A DNA stretch of 64,000 nucleotides from Calothrix sp. NIES-2100 (GTDB lineage: Bacteria > Cyanobacteriota > Cyanobacteriia > Cyanobacteriales > Nostocaceae): NCBI RefSeq assembly GCF_002368195.1, contig NZ_AP018178.1:9580205-9644204 (forward strand). Direction: 5' to 3'. The translations under genes and the position numbers were made by a program. Position 1 is the first letter of the stretch. Every line of letters begins with the position of its first letter. Shown here piece by piece: positions 36,613 through 45,017 of this stretch. The notes under the pieces are model-generated. The model saw nothing but the letters and a program-made list of their open reading frames with translations. It was not told the DNA's origin and did no database searches.

Positions 36613-37527
36613 TCAACTAACTTCGGACTCTGTTGGTGGTTTTACTCTCACAGCCTGGGAATTGCGTCGCCAACGGTTCACGCCATAGATAGCAGCAGCT
36701 AAAATCACAAAATAAGGACTGTAAACTATTAACCAAATAGCCAATTTTAATAACCCAACGGTGAACTCGCCAACCGAGTGGCTAGAGTTGTTCCAAGTTT
36801 CTTGAATTTGTGAACCTAAACCCCGTTGTGGACTACTGCTAGAAACTGCTGCTTCTAAGTTCAATGTAATAGTAGAGTATGCAACTTGATTTTGTAAATT
36901 TTTCAGTTGCGCGTCTATTTGCTCAATTGATTGACGGACATTACTCAGTTCTTGAGCAACACTTAATACATCTCTCACAGAACCTGAACGATCCATGATT
37001 TTTTGCAAATTGGCTTCTGTTTTCCGCAGATTGCTTAATCTCGCTTGCACATCTACCAGTTGATTGCTGACATCTTCGGCTGTGATATTGCGATTTTCTA
37101 CTGTACCCAATTTAGCTATTTCATTGAGAGTCGAGTCTAGCTGGTTTTGCGGTACACGCAGCGTTATCGATGCAGTATGACGTGCATTTTCTTTCGTTGG
37201 TTGACGTTCATTTAACCCAATTAAGTCTCCTTGTTTGTTATTGATAATTTTAGCGACTGCATCAATACTCTGATCTACAGAGTTAACAATGACAGTCATA
37301 GCTGCTTTTTTAATTAATTGGGGACGAGATTGAGGTACTGGCGCTGCTTGTGATTTTTGCGCCACACTCCCAGCACTCTCATTTGTTGCTGCTTGATCCG
37401 CTGCAATTTTCGGTATTGCTTGATTAGATGTTTGCGGTACAGAAGCACAACTAGTAAAAATCATCCCTAAGAACAGCGCACTCACCACTAAACCAGATTT
37501 GTCCGGTAATTTAATTGAGGCTGACAT
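36613..37527 (-). CDS. DUF4349 lipoprotein
   Basis: 304 residues. N-terminal signal ends in a lipobox (FTSCAS, C27). Residues about 70-250 are the DUF4349 domain, a periplasmic coiled coil (QNQLDSTLNEIAKLGTVENR, LRKTEANLQKIMDRS, RQSIEQIDAQLKNLQN). A transmembrane helix near 265-285 (LLKLAIWLIVYSPYFVILAA) precedes a basic tail. The lipid anchor and the later helix together make it a membrane-spanning protein with a periplasmic coil. Function unknown. Single gene, divergent from the nuclease-like gene. Confidence 0.85.
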   Translation of the reverse strand: MSASIKLPDKSGLVVSALFLGMIFTSCASVPQTSNQAIPKIAADQAATNESAGSVAQKSQAAPVPQSRPQLIKKAAMTVIVNSVDQSIDAVAKIINNKQGDLIGLNERQPTKENARHTASITLRVPQNQLDSTLNEIAKLGTVENRNITAEDVSNQLVDVQARLSNLRKTEANLQKIMDRSGSVRDVLSVAQELSNVRQSIEQIDAQLKNLQNQVAYSTITLNLEAAVSSSSPQRGLGSQIQETWNNSSHSVGEFTVGLLKLAIWLIVYSPYFVILAAAIYGVNRWRRNSQAVRVKPPTESEVS

Positions 37528-37725
37528 AATTTAAACCCCAGGATAGATGAAGTTAATCTCAGTATCGCTGAGAGCCAAACTGAAAGTTGGTATTGTTGCA
37601 ATTTATGTAACAGAGATTATCGCCCTTATGAGTTTTCAGCGACAGCTTGTGATTTAACTCACAATTACTGGCTAATTACTGAGATAAATTCGATAAATAA
37701 GCATAAAATAACACATCACCAACAA

Positions 37726-38166
37726 ATGAGTTTAATACAGTTAATGTTAGTGCTAGCTACAGTAATCGGTGTAGCAGATAGCAATACAATTCGTGTAAAA
37801 GATGATGCTGGACAAACAGCTACAGTGAAATTAGTGTGTATTAATACACCAAAAGAGACTAAGCAGCAGTATGTTGCCGCAGCCACCAAGCAACTCCAAC
37901 AACTGCTACCATCAGGTAGCCCGGTGGTGATCAAAAGTGTAGATCAAGCACAAAGTAGGCACATACTGGGTGAAGTATTTGTTGATAATCGCTCAGTCAA
38001 TCTCCGTTTGGTTGAAGAGGGTAATGCTGTTGTAGATGAAGAAACTTTATTTTACTGTGAAGAAAGCAAAACTCAATTTTTAATTGCCCAAGCCAATGCG
38101 AAAAATAAGCGCTTGGGATTATGGCAACAGTTTAATCCTGTAAAGATTAGGAATACACCAAGGTGA
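37726..38166 (+). CDS. Staphylococcal-nuclease-like (SNase) protein
   Basis: 146-residue SNase/TNase-fold protein with a short hydrophobic N-terminus (MSLIQLMLVLATVIGV) that may be a signal. The fold pattern is kept (KLVCINTPKE, SRHILGEVFVDNRSVNLRLVEEG, AQANAKNKRLGLW), but the catalytic set of nuclease, Arg-35/Asp-40/Glu-43, reads Lys, Asn and Lys here (KLVCINTPK). It may be an inactive or altered member. ATG start. It is divergent from the DUF4349 lipoprotein. Confidence 0.8.
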   Translation: MSLIQLMLVLATVIGVADSNTIRVKDDAGQTATVKLVCINTPKETKQQYVAAATKQLQQLLPSGSPVVIKSVDQAQSRHILGEVFVDNRSVNLRLVEEGNAVVDEETLFYCEESKTQFLIAQANAKNKRLGLWQQFNPVKIRNTPR

Positions 38167-38321
38167 TGTCAGAAGTTTGGTGCAGCAAAATTCAAGACTT
38201 TTAATCTTAAAGCCAAATCGCTATCACAGGAATGTTTGTTGTAACCCTGTCTAAAGATTAATTGTCAAAATAGTTCTAAACAGCTAATACATTAGTGGCA
38301 CTGCAAATAAGAACTAGAAGC

Positions 38322-39188
38322 ATGGAAACCAAACAGCTAGGAAAAACGGGTGTCTCTGTGAGTGCGATCGGTTTGGGTGGAATGCCGATGTCGATATCGA
38401 ATCGTCCTTCCGAATCAGAATCCATCCAAGTTATTCATCGTGCTTTGGATTTGGGTATCACATTCATTGACACAGCTGACTCTTACTGCCTAGATGAATC
38501 AGATAAGCACCATAACGAACGACTCATTTCCCAAGCACTTAGCAGTTACAAAGGCGATGTTAGCCATGTAGTTGTGGCAACCAAAGGCGGTTTGATGCGT
38601 CCTCATGGGAATTGGGTACGCAACGGAAACCCCAAACATTTACGTCAAACAATTCGTGAAAGTTTCCAGGCTTTAGGCGGTAGTAAACCTATAGATATTT
38701 GGCAATATCACGCCCCCGATTCTAAATATACCATTGCAGAATCCCTAGCGCCAGTTAAAGAAGCGGTAGAAACTGGTTTAATTCGATTTGTAGGAGTTTC
38801 TAACTTTTCCTTAGAACAAATTAAACAGGCGCGGGATGTAGTGGATATTGTTTCAGTGCAAAATCAATATAGTCCTTGGGAACGACAGCCAGAAAATGAC
38901 GGTGTGTTGAAGTATTGTGAACAGGAAGGATTAACCTTTTTGCCTTGGAGTCCCTTTGGTGGAAGTCGTCGCCATCAAAACTTGCAAGATATTTCTGCGA
39001 TCGCCCAATTAGCTCAAGAAAAAAGCGTATCAGTTTATTGTATCGTCCTAGCATGGTTGCGTTCCAAATCACCCGCTATTTTACCCATACCCGGCGCTAG
39101 CAAAATTTCTAGTATTGAAGACTCTGTAGCTGCTATTCATGTGCAACTATCACCAGCAGAAGTCCAAAAAATTGATCAAGCAACTTAG
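38322..39188 (+). CDS. Aldo/keto reductase
   Basis: 288-residue NADPH-dependent (beta/alpha)8 oxidoreductase. The tetrad is present: D50 and Y55 in FIDTADSYC, K88 in VATKGG, H130 in WQYHAP. VSNFSLEQIKQARD and ILPIPGASK are typical of the AKR superfamily. ATG 38322 (METKQLGKTG) is chosen over an in-frame GTG nine codons upstream. Substrate unknown. It is monocistronic; the spacer to ilvC holds heptad repeats. Confidence 0.92.
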   Translation: METKQLGKTGVSVSAIGLGGMPMSISNRPSESESIQVIHRALDLGITFIDTADSYCLDESDKHHNERLISQALSSYKGDVSHVVVATKGGLMRPHGNWVRNGNPKHLRQTIRESFQALGGSKPIDIWQYHAPDSKYTIAESLAPVKEAVETGLIRFVGVSNFSLEQIKQARDVVDIVSVQNQYSPWERQPENDGVLKYCEQEGLTFLPWSPFGGSRRHQNLQDISAIAQLAQEKSVSVYCIVLAWLRSKSPAILPIPGASKISSIEDSVAAIHVQLSPAEVQKIDQAT

Positions 39189-39290
39189 TCAATAGTCAAT
39201 GGTCAGTGGTCAATAGTCAATGGTCAGTGGTCATTTGTCCCCCTTGTCCCATGCCCAATGCCCAATGCCCAATGCCCCATGCCCCTCTTT
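39187..39290. repeat. Heptad and CCCAATG direct repeats
   Basis: Alternating GTCAATA/GTCAATG/GTCAGTG heptads at 39187-39235 are followed by CCCAATGCCCAATGCCC units at about 39245-39285. Same repeat classes as elsewhere in the window. Confidence 0.75.
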
Positions 39291-39373
39291 TTAATTGCTT
39301 ATCCGTAGTTACGCAATATGGGGTAAAATCAAAAGCCTGCCAATAAATGATGCTTGCTGACAGGAGATGCGCT

Positions 39374-40369
39374 ATGGCCCGGATGTATTATGACGAAGAT
39401 GCCAATTTAGACCTTTTGGCTGGAAAAACCATTGCAATCATTGGCTATGGTTCTCAAGGTCATGCTCACGCCCTGAATCTTAAAGATAGCGGTTTGGATG
39501 TGATTGTCGGGCTATATCCGGGCAGTAAGTCAGCTGCCAAGGCTCAAGAAGCCGGCTTAACTGTGAAAAATGTCGCAGATGCAGCTAATGCTGCTGACTT
39601 TATCATGATTTTGTTGCCTGATGAAGTCCAAAAAGCAGTTTATAAAAACGAAATTGAACCAAATTTAGTAGAAGGGAATGTTATCGCCTTTGCCCACGGC
39701 TTTAATATTCACTTTGGTCAAGTTGTACCACCGGCTAACGTAGATGTGGTAATGGTAGCGCCCAAAGGCCCTGGGCATTTAGTCCGTCGGACTTATGAAC
39801 AAGGACAAGGCGTACCGGCGCTGTTTGCAGTTTATCAAGATGCTAGTGGTCGGGCACGCGATCGCGCTTTGGCATATGCTAGAGGTATCGGTGGTACTCG
39901 TGCTGGTGTTCTGGAAACCACCTTCCGCGAAGAAACCGAAACTGATTTGTTTGGCGAACAGGCAGTATTGTGCGGTGGTTTGAGCGCTTTGATTAAAGCC
40001 GGATTTGAAACCTTAGTAGAAGCAGGTTATCAACCCGAGTTAGCTTATTTTGAATGTCTGCATGAAGTCAAATTGATTGTTGATTTAGTTGTTGAAGGTG
40101 GCTTAGCCAAAATGCGCGACAGCATCTCCAACACTGCTGAATATGGCGATTACACCCGTGGCCCTCGAATTGTCAATGAGCAAACCAAAGCAGAAATGCG
40201 GAAGATTCTCAGCGAAATTCAATCTGGGCAATTTGCACGGGAATTTGTCCTAGAAAATCAATCTGGTAAACCTGGATTTACCGCCATGCGTCGTCAAGAA
40301 GCTGAACATCGCATTGAAGAAGTTGGCAAAGATTTACGCGCTATGTTTAGCTGGTTGAAAAAAGCTTAA
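39374..40369 (+). CDS. ilvC: Ketol-acid reductoisomerase
   Basis: 331-residue class I enzyme of valine/isoleucine biosynthesis. The NADPH site is IIGYGSQGHAHALNL (22-36). The Mg/catalytic residues are in FREETETDLFGEQ and YFECLHEVKLIVDL, and FVLENQSGKPGF is near the C-terminus. The ATG at 39374 is preceded by AGGAG and gives the usual cyanobacterial length; two earlier ATGs at 39347/39350 would add a non-conserved extension. Monocistronic. Confidence 0.96.
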   Translation: MARMYYDEDANLDLLAGKTIAIIGYGSQGHAHALNLKDSGLDVIVGLYPGSKSAAKAQEAGLTVKNVADAANAADFIMILLPDEVQKAVYKNEIEPNLVEGNVIAFAHGFNIHFGQVVPPANVDVVMVAPKGPGHLVRRTYEQGQGVPALFAVYQDASGRARDRALAYARGIGGTRAGVLETTFREETETDLFGEQAVLCGGLSALIKAGFETLVEAGYQPELAYFECLHEVKLIVDLVVEGGLAKMRDSISNTAEYGDYTRGPRIVNEQTKAEMRKILSEIQSGQFAREFVLENQSGKPGFTAMRRQEAEHRIEEVGKDLRAMFSWLKKA

Positions 40370-40556
40370 GGACTAAGGATTAGGGACTAGGGACTAGAGC
40401 ATGAGGGAGATGAGGGAGTGTGGGGAGTTTTCTGCCCCATCTGCCCCATCTCTTCCCCATACTCCTTAGCCCAATGCCCAATGCCCAATGCCCACTTGCC
40501 CTGAGCGGAGCCGTTCGCGTAGCGGACGCACCAGAAGGGATGCCCCATGCCCCAAA
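40370..40556. repeat. Dispersed repeat cluster after ilvC
   Basis: GGACTAGGGACTAG, GCCCAATGCCCAATGCCC and a GC-rich unit (CTGAGCGGAGCCGTTCGCG, then TAGCGGACGCACCAGAAGGG). The last type recurs near 45680 (CCCGTAGCAGACGCACCAGA). No coding content. Confidence 0.65.
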
Positions 40557-40817
40557 TCAAGCATGAAGGTTCGCTTGTTCTTGTAACCACGGGTCTACAG
40601 GCTGTCCATCTTTGCGACGTAATTCAATCTCCACCACCATAACTTCTTTAGAACCGGGGGGAGCAGGTTTTTGATGGAAGATAATGTCATACTCCAGTGG
40701 ATCGTGATTACGTTCTTTCAACCATTCCTGCACCTTGGTGGTAGCAAAGAATGATTGCCCTTGCTCAAACATGCGAGTAATCTGTAACTGTAGCGTGTAG
40801 GGATTTATGCGACCCAT
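40557..40817 (-). CDS. Conserved small cyanobacterial protein
   Basis: 86 residues, starting MGRINPYTLQLQITRMFEQG and ending WLQEQANLHA. It is charged and soluble, with an alternating hydrophobic pattern, including YDIIFHQKPAPPGSKEVMVV. The conserved-looking composition and clean ATG make it a plausible gene, but I cannot name the family. It is bounded by repeats on the 3' side. Confidence 0.65.
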   Translation of the reverse strand: MGRINPYTLQLQITRMFEQGQSFFATTKVQEWLKERNHDPLEYDIIFHQKPAPPGSKEVMVVEIELRRKDGQPVDPWLQEQANLHA

Positions 40818-41144
40818 TTTCTACCACCTTTCTCAAATAATTTATAGGGTGAGCATTACCCACCCTAGCTGATACTTTTATGTTACTTGTATTACAAAAT
40901 ATTAACTTAGTGCTATCACATAAGTTATAAAGGCTTGCTCCCGATAATATCCCCGACTTCTTGGAGAAGTCGGGGATATTGCAGGTTCGGTAAACCTCAA
41001 TCATCTAAATTGATGAATACCAGTCAAAGTTAATGCATACCAAGAGAAAGGCGCAAAATAGCTGGAGTACGGTAAACTGCAATACAAAACTGATTCAGTG
41101 TCCGTTACAATCAAAGCTATAAAGCAAGTGGAGGAGCCACCAGG
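40818..41144. other. Intergenic region with palindromic repeat
   Basis: 327 bp. It contains the hairpin at 40947-40979 (ATATCCCCGACTTCT, loop TGG, complement), the same family as 34878-34918. Nothing else is recognised. AGTGGAGGAG-like ribosome site just before 41145. Confidence 0.6.
40947..40979. repeat. ATCCCCGACTTCT palindrome, second copy
   Basis: A 15-bp perfect stem with a 3-base loop, related to 34878-34918. It is not at the end of an obvious transcript, so it is listed as a dispersed repeat. Confidence 0.65.
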
Positions 41145-41519
41145 ATGCAAGTTACATACGATTCTGATAAGCGTAAATTGCTATCCTCTCTATCTCATGG
41201 GGCGATTTTCTTTAGTACAACATTGTTCTCAGTCGGAGTTCCAATTGTCATTAACATGATTTCCGACGACCCAGTTGTGAAAAGCAACGCCAAAGAATCA
41301 ATTAATTTTCACTTCAATGTTTGGTTTTGGGCAACTGTCATCGGAGTACCAATTGGGATTCTATCTTGGCTTACCTTTGGACTTGGCGGAATTTTATTTT
41401 TCCCCGTTGTCGCTTTGGGCTTTGCACTGCACTGGGGCCTGACAATTTGGGCGCTATTTCATTGTTTGACTACCCCAGATGAACCGTTCCGTTATCCGTT
41501 TATTTTTCGAGTTTTGTAA
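41145..41519 (+). CDS. DUF4870 membrane protein
   Basis: 124 residues with DUF4870 features: LLSSLSHGAIF, the N-A-K-E-S-I-N-F motif (KSNAKESINFHFN) and three membrane segments. Close ribosome site (GGAGG) before the ATG. A terminator-like hairpin follows at 41624-41647. Function unknown; DUF4870 proteins are small integral membrane proteins of the Tic20-like fold. Confidence 0.85.
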   Translation: MQVTYDSDKRKLLSSLSHGAIFFSTTLFSVGVPIVINMISDDPVVKSNAKESINFHFNVWFWATVIGVPIGILSWLTFGLGGILFFPVVALGFALHWGLTIWALFHCLTTPDEPFRYPFIFRVL

Positions 41520-41623
41520 TTAAACCATCTCTGTGAAAGTACCAACAAGTTAATTACCCAAGATTTGAGTAAGTAGCTATCATTCCCGGCGTACACCAGG
41601 ACACATGAAAAAAAATTCTGATT

Positions 41624-41647
41624 CCCCTCCTCGCTTGCGGGGAGGGG
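41624..41647 (+). terminator. Rho-independent terminator-like hairpin
   Basis: CCCCTCC(TCGCTTGC)GGGGAGGGG stem followed by TCTTATTTT, about 105 bp downstream of the DUF4870 stop codon. Confidence 0.6.
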
Positions 41648-41752
41648 TCTTATTTTCAAGTAGGGGTGTGTCAGTCCTAGATATTGAGAATGCAGCAGTT
41701 TTATACTTTTGTGACCCACACCAAAATTTTGGTATGTTTTAAATTTTCAATC

Positions 41753-42367
41753 TTAAGCTAATGGGATTTGTAGATTTTCTACTTTGAGCAGAATTTTGAG
41801 CAAAGCTGCTACACCAATTTGGGCGGAAACTGCATTAGCATCCCATTTACCATCGCTTTTATATTTACCTTGGGTGTAGAGATTAGTACCTGACCATAGA
41901 TAAGGAGTCAGAACTTCTGGATGGTAATTCCTATAGCCAAAACCATTATATTTCTCGATCTGCCAAAGCTGGGCAGCTAGACTCCAGTCTTTTACTTGAT
42001 CGAATTCTTGAAAAGTTAAAGCATCAATTGCACTTTCCTCCCAAGTATATCCTACTTCCCAGCCTTTGATGGGTTCAGCAACAGGTCTGCCTGGTGGTAC
42101 TTTAACGGTGCGTTTTTTTAGCGAGTCGCCGTTGTGCAGATGTCTGGTGAACTTGAGAGATGATTCCATGTTATGGATGACTGCAATAAAGTACCAAGGT
42201 ACATTAATCTCTCGCTGTACTGCTTGGTATCGACGACGATGTGAGCAGATTTTCGCAACTATCTCTTGAGTCTGCGGCAAATTCTCTGGTTTGATTTCGC
42301 AAATGTTCCAAAGTCTCTGATATTCTGGTTTGAGGTCGCGAAGACGAAGTGATATTTCTGTTGTCAT
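41753..42367 (-). CDS. Lysozyme-like (COG5526-type) putative murein hydrolase
   Basis: About 204 residues. The core (PWYFIAVIHNMESSLKFTRH, LHNGDSLKKRTVKVPPGRP, EKYNGFGYR) resembles small lysozyme-family proteins found next to peptidoglycan-binding domains in phage-related and bacterial loci. The Glu in HNMESSL is a candidate catalytic acid. ATG 42367 (MTTEISLRLRD) is chosen. The frame continues upstream to 42523, but that part is low-complexity and Lys/Trp-rich and looks non-coding. Divergent from a PG-binding protein 467 bp away; I infer a shared role, without direct proof. Confidence 0.7.
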   Translation of the reverse strand: MTTEISLRLRDLKPEYQRLWNICEIKPENLPQTQEIVAKICSHRRRYQAVQREINVPWYFIAVIHNMESSLKFTRHLHNGDSLKKRTVKVPPGRPVAEPIKGWEVGYTWEESAIDALTFQEFDQVKDWSLAAQLWQIEKYNGFGYRNYHPEVLTPYLWSGTNLYTQGKYKSDGKWDANAVSAQIGVAALLKILLKVENLQIPLA

Positions 42368-42834
42368 TGTTATCGGCACTAAGTAATAGCACTGGATTTT
42401 TGAGTGCCACAAAGGTAACTTATTTTTCCAAAATTTAAGTTTTTTGATACAAAAAATTAAATTTTTCTGCGTTAATAGCCAGTTGCTTATGCTACCATCT
42501 GCAAAAGATGAGCGCCATCTCAAAAATTGTAAATTTATTTATACAAAAATTAGTTTTATTCACAGTAATCAGCTTCAGCTATTACATAGTTTTATAGCGA
42601 TCATTAAATTTACATTACGTAACTACAGAAATCTTGTATTTAATAACATCCTTCTCCTACACTATATAAGTGCTTTTTCAGCAGGAAATATGTACTTATA
42701 TATACTAAGATTGTATATGATAAGTAATAATTTTGACGAGAATTTGTATCTCAGGCTATGTTCTCAAACAGAATTAATCGACACAACCATGTTTGTACCT
42801 ACTTAGTAAATAAATGAATGGAGGCAAGTAAGCG
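42368..42834. other. Divergent intergenic region
   Basis: 467 bp of AT-rich DNA between two divergent genes for murein-type proteins, so it should contain both promoters. GGAGG precedes the ATG at 42835. A 120-residue open frame over 42444-42806 is AT-biased and unsupported. Confidence 0.55.
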
Positions 42835-43740
42835 ATGAAACTACAAGATTTCCTAGGAAAACAAGAAAAATGGAACTTTGAAGCGATTGGTCAAGATGCA
42901 GAATTAACCACTCAGATTCAGATACTTTTAATTGGCTTGGATTTATTAGACAAACCAGCCGATGGGAAGTTTGGGCCAGTTTCTGCGGCGGCACTCAAAC
43001 AATTTCAAGAATTAACTAAGTCTGGAGAAGATGATTATTTAGGAGCAGTCACAGCCAAGAATTTAATTGAAACTAAACCAGATGAACTACCTAAACCACC
43101 TTTAAAACTCAGTAATAGTATTGACAGCAGAATTGTGAAATACTTGCAGTTAAAAGGCTATCAGATATTCACAGGAGCCAGACAATACAACATTGTTTAT
43201 CTAGAGGGAATGAATGAAGATTGGACTCTCAACAGTGACACACCCAATCAATTTAATGACCGTCGGGTTGTGATCGAAATCGTCGAAGGTGTCCCCAAAA
43301 TTGTCAACCACTGGCAAGCTACTACTGAACCAGGTAAATATTATACCTACAATCCCATGAATGAAAAAGGAGCTGCCAGAATTAAATTTGGGCAATATAA
43401 AGCTTGGGCTGTAGGCTACCACGGCAATGCAGACCGCCACGAAGCTTTAATCCAAGTTGCACCGATTACTGTTCACCGAGATTTAAACCAAGACTTTAAA
43501 CGCACCAACGATAAACTTGACACAGGTCTTTTCCAAGTTAATCAACACTGGGGCTATGATGCTCCGGTAAATGATATCAAGAATGCCAGTGCAGGTTGTT
43601 TAGTTGGGCGTAGGCGAGATGGACATCGAGAATTTATGGCAATTATTAAACAAGACCGCCGTTTTGTAGCTAATAATGACTATGTCTTCTACACTACAGT
43701 TATTCCTGGTGATGATTTATTGAAGAGTTTCCCTGGATGA
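42835..43740 (+). CDS. Peptidoglycan-binding-domain protein with SAGC-type C-terminal domain
   Basis: 301 residues. Residues about 20-85 form a PG_binding_1-like helical domain (LLDKPADGKFGPVSAAALKQ, FQELTKSGEDDYLGAVTAK). The rest has a conserved core: HGNADRHEALIQVAPITVHR, GLFQVNQHWGYDAP and NASAGCLVGRR. The His/Cys arrangement (SAGC) recalls murein-active cysteine enzymes such as L,D-transpeptidase-like proteins, but I cannot assign the fold. No signal peptide is seen, which is odd for a cell-wall enzyme and fits a phage- or injection-associated protein. GGAGG ribosome site. Confidence 0.72.
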   Translation: MKLQDFLGKQEKWNFEAIGQDAELTTQIQILLIGLDLLDKPADGKFGPVSAAALKQFQELTKSGEDDYLGAVTAKNLIETKPDELPKPPLKLSNSIDSRIVKYLQLKGYQIFTGARQYNIVYLEGMNEDWTLNSDTPNQFNDRRVVIEIVEGVPKIVNHWQATTEPGKYYTYNPMNEKGAARIKFGQYKAWAVGYHGNADRHEALIQVAPITVHRDLNQDFKRTNDKLDTGLFQVNQHWGYDAPVNDIKNASAGCLVGRRRDGHREFMAIIKQDRRFVANNDYVFYTTVIPGDDLLKSFPG

Positions 43741-43766
43741 GGTCTGGTATCTTAAATTAAAATATT

Positions 43767-43803
43767 TGCCCACCTTACCAAATCAAATTGGTAACGGTGG
43801 GCA
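43767..43803 (+). terminator. Hairpin downstream of the PG-binding gene
   Basis: TGCCCACC-TTACCAAAT-CA-AATTGGTAAC-GGTGGGCA forms a long stem 26 bp after the stop codon. No strong T-run follows. Confidence 0.55.
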
Positions 43804-43855
43804 TTGCTGATTAAATTACGCTGGAATAGCTAGATTTACTTACAACTGAGGTCTT

Positions 43856-44038
43856 GTGACTGGGAATAACCTTTATATTGCTGAGAGCTGGTTCCCATCA
43901 AGTAAAACCTGTTCCAATTGTGGACATATTCAAGATATGCCGCTAAAAGAAAAAACTTACAACTGTAAAAGTTATGGACATTCGATGGACAGGGATTTGA
44001 ACGCAGCAATTAATTTATCATGTTTGGCTAGAGCGTGA
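43856..44038 (+). pseudogene. IS200/IS605-type TnpB C-terminal remnant
   Basis: The frame carries only the C-terminal zinc-ribbon end of an OrfB/TnpB: SWFPSSKTCSNCG, then YNCKSYGHSMDRDLNAAINL. The normal CxxC...CxxC pattern is broken, because the last Cys is Tyr (CKSYG). The rest of the gene is missing. A dead transposase fragment. Confidence 0.85.
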
Positions 44039-44169
44039 AAGCGAACTTCGGGATAGCCGCTCTCATGCTCCCATTGAAGTGAAAAGTAAATGTCTAGACT
44101 TGTCTAGTATTTATATAGCAGGTGACTCAAGTGTAAGGTGATAGCGCAATTCACTCTTAATATCTATTT

Positions 44170-44292
44170 TTTCCGATATTAGAAGCAGCTAATATTTACC
44201 TAGAACAACAGCCCAATAAAACCGGGATGATAGTGCGTCCCTCTAATTTAAAAGATATTTTCGTAGAACTAACGGGACGCCAATTAGTTTAA
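44170..44292 (+). pseudogene. ABC-transporter ATPase C-terminal remnant
   Basis: The frame reads FFPILEAANIYLEQQPNK, TGMIVRPSNLKDIFVELTGR and QLV-stop. The end (NLKDIFVELTGRQL) is the usual C-terminal motif of drug/ABC-2-type ABC ATPases (xLExxFLxLTGR). Walker and signature motifs are absent, and upstream sequence is unrelated, so it is a leftover tail. Confidence 0.7.
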
Positions 44293-44294
44293 CC

Positions 44295-45017
44295 TCATCC
44301 GCCTAAATCACGTAGTAATGCTTCGACTCTGGCGACACCATCAAAATCATTGCGTCGTTGGTATAAGTCACGAGCTTTATTCAGTACGTTGACAGCTTGT
44401 TTGGCTTGCCGTCTTTGCTTATACATTGAACCCATTAACTCATAAGTTTGGGCATTATTGCGATCCAAATTGATTGCTTGTTCGTAGGCCCAGCTAGCTG
44501 CTTCGTAATCTCCCAAACGAGCTTGAGTAACAGCTAATCCCAAATAAGCATTAACATTATTACGATTTAGTTGAATAGCACGACGGTAAGCTTCTTTTGC
44601 TCCTGCCGTGTCTCCCATATTACCTTTGATGTAACCCACAGCGTAGTAAAAATCGCCGTTGTTAGGGGTAATGGCCAGCGCCCGACGATAAGCGGCTAGT
44701 GCGGCGGGAAAATTTCCTTGTTGAGCATATAAATAGCCGATACCTGATTGAATCTTCGCATTCTTCGGTTCGAGACTTGCTGCTTGTTGGTAAATGGAGA
44801 TTGCCCCATTATAATCACCGGCATCGACTAGTCTGCGCCCTTCTTCCAGCATTTGCTTGACTTCTGGAGTCCTGGCTTGTGCCACCAAGACTTGAGCTTG
44901 AGCCACTGGGGATATAGTGGCAGCAAAATTACCTAATAACAAAATGCTTACTATAAATGTAATCTGTTTGTACACAGTAAATTTCCTGAGATTCAAGGGA
45001 ACTTTTTTCTTGTACAT
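44295..45017 (-). CDS. Exported TPR-repeat protein
   Basis: 240 residues. The N-terminus has a hydrophobic signal-like helix (ITFIVSILLLGNFAATIS, then PVAQAQ), which may be cleaved after AQA. From about 55 there are five TPR units (DYNGAISIYQQAASLEPKNA, NFPAALAAYRRALAITPNNG, DTAGAKEAYRRAIQLNRNNV, DYEAASWAYEQAINLDRNNA). Probably a periplasmic scaffold; partners unknown. ATG start. It ends 3 bp from the ABC fragment, converging with it. Confidence 0.85.
   Translation of the reverse strand: MYKKKVPLNLRKFTVYKQITFIVSILLLGNFAATISPVAQAQVLVAQARTPEVKQMLEEGRRLVDAGDYNGAISIYQQAASLEPKNAKIQSGIGYLYAQQGNFPAALAAYRRALAITPNNGDFYYAVGYIKGNMGDTAGAKEAYRRAIQLNRNNVNAYLGLAVTQARLGDYEAASWAYEQAINLDRNNAQTYELMGSMYKQRRQAKQAVNVLNKARDLYQRRNDFDGVARVEALLRDLGG

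Noticed and set aside
42444..42806. 120-residue open frame between the murein-type genes
   Set aside because: AT-driven composition (Ile/Leu/Asn/Phe-rich), no ribosome site, and it occupies the shared promoter region.
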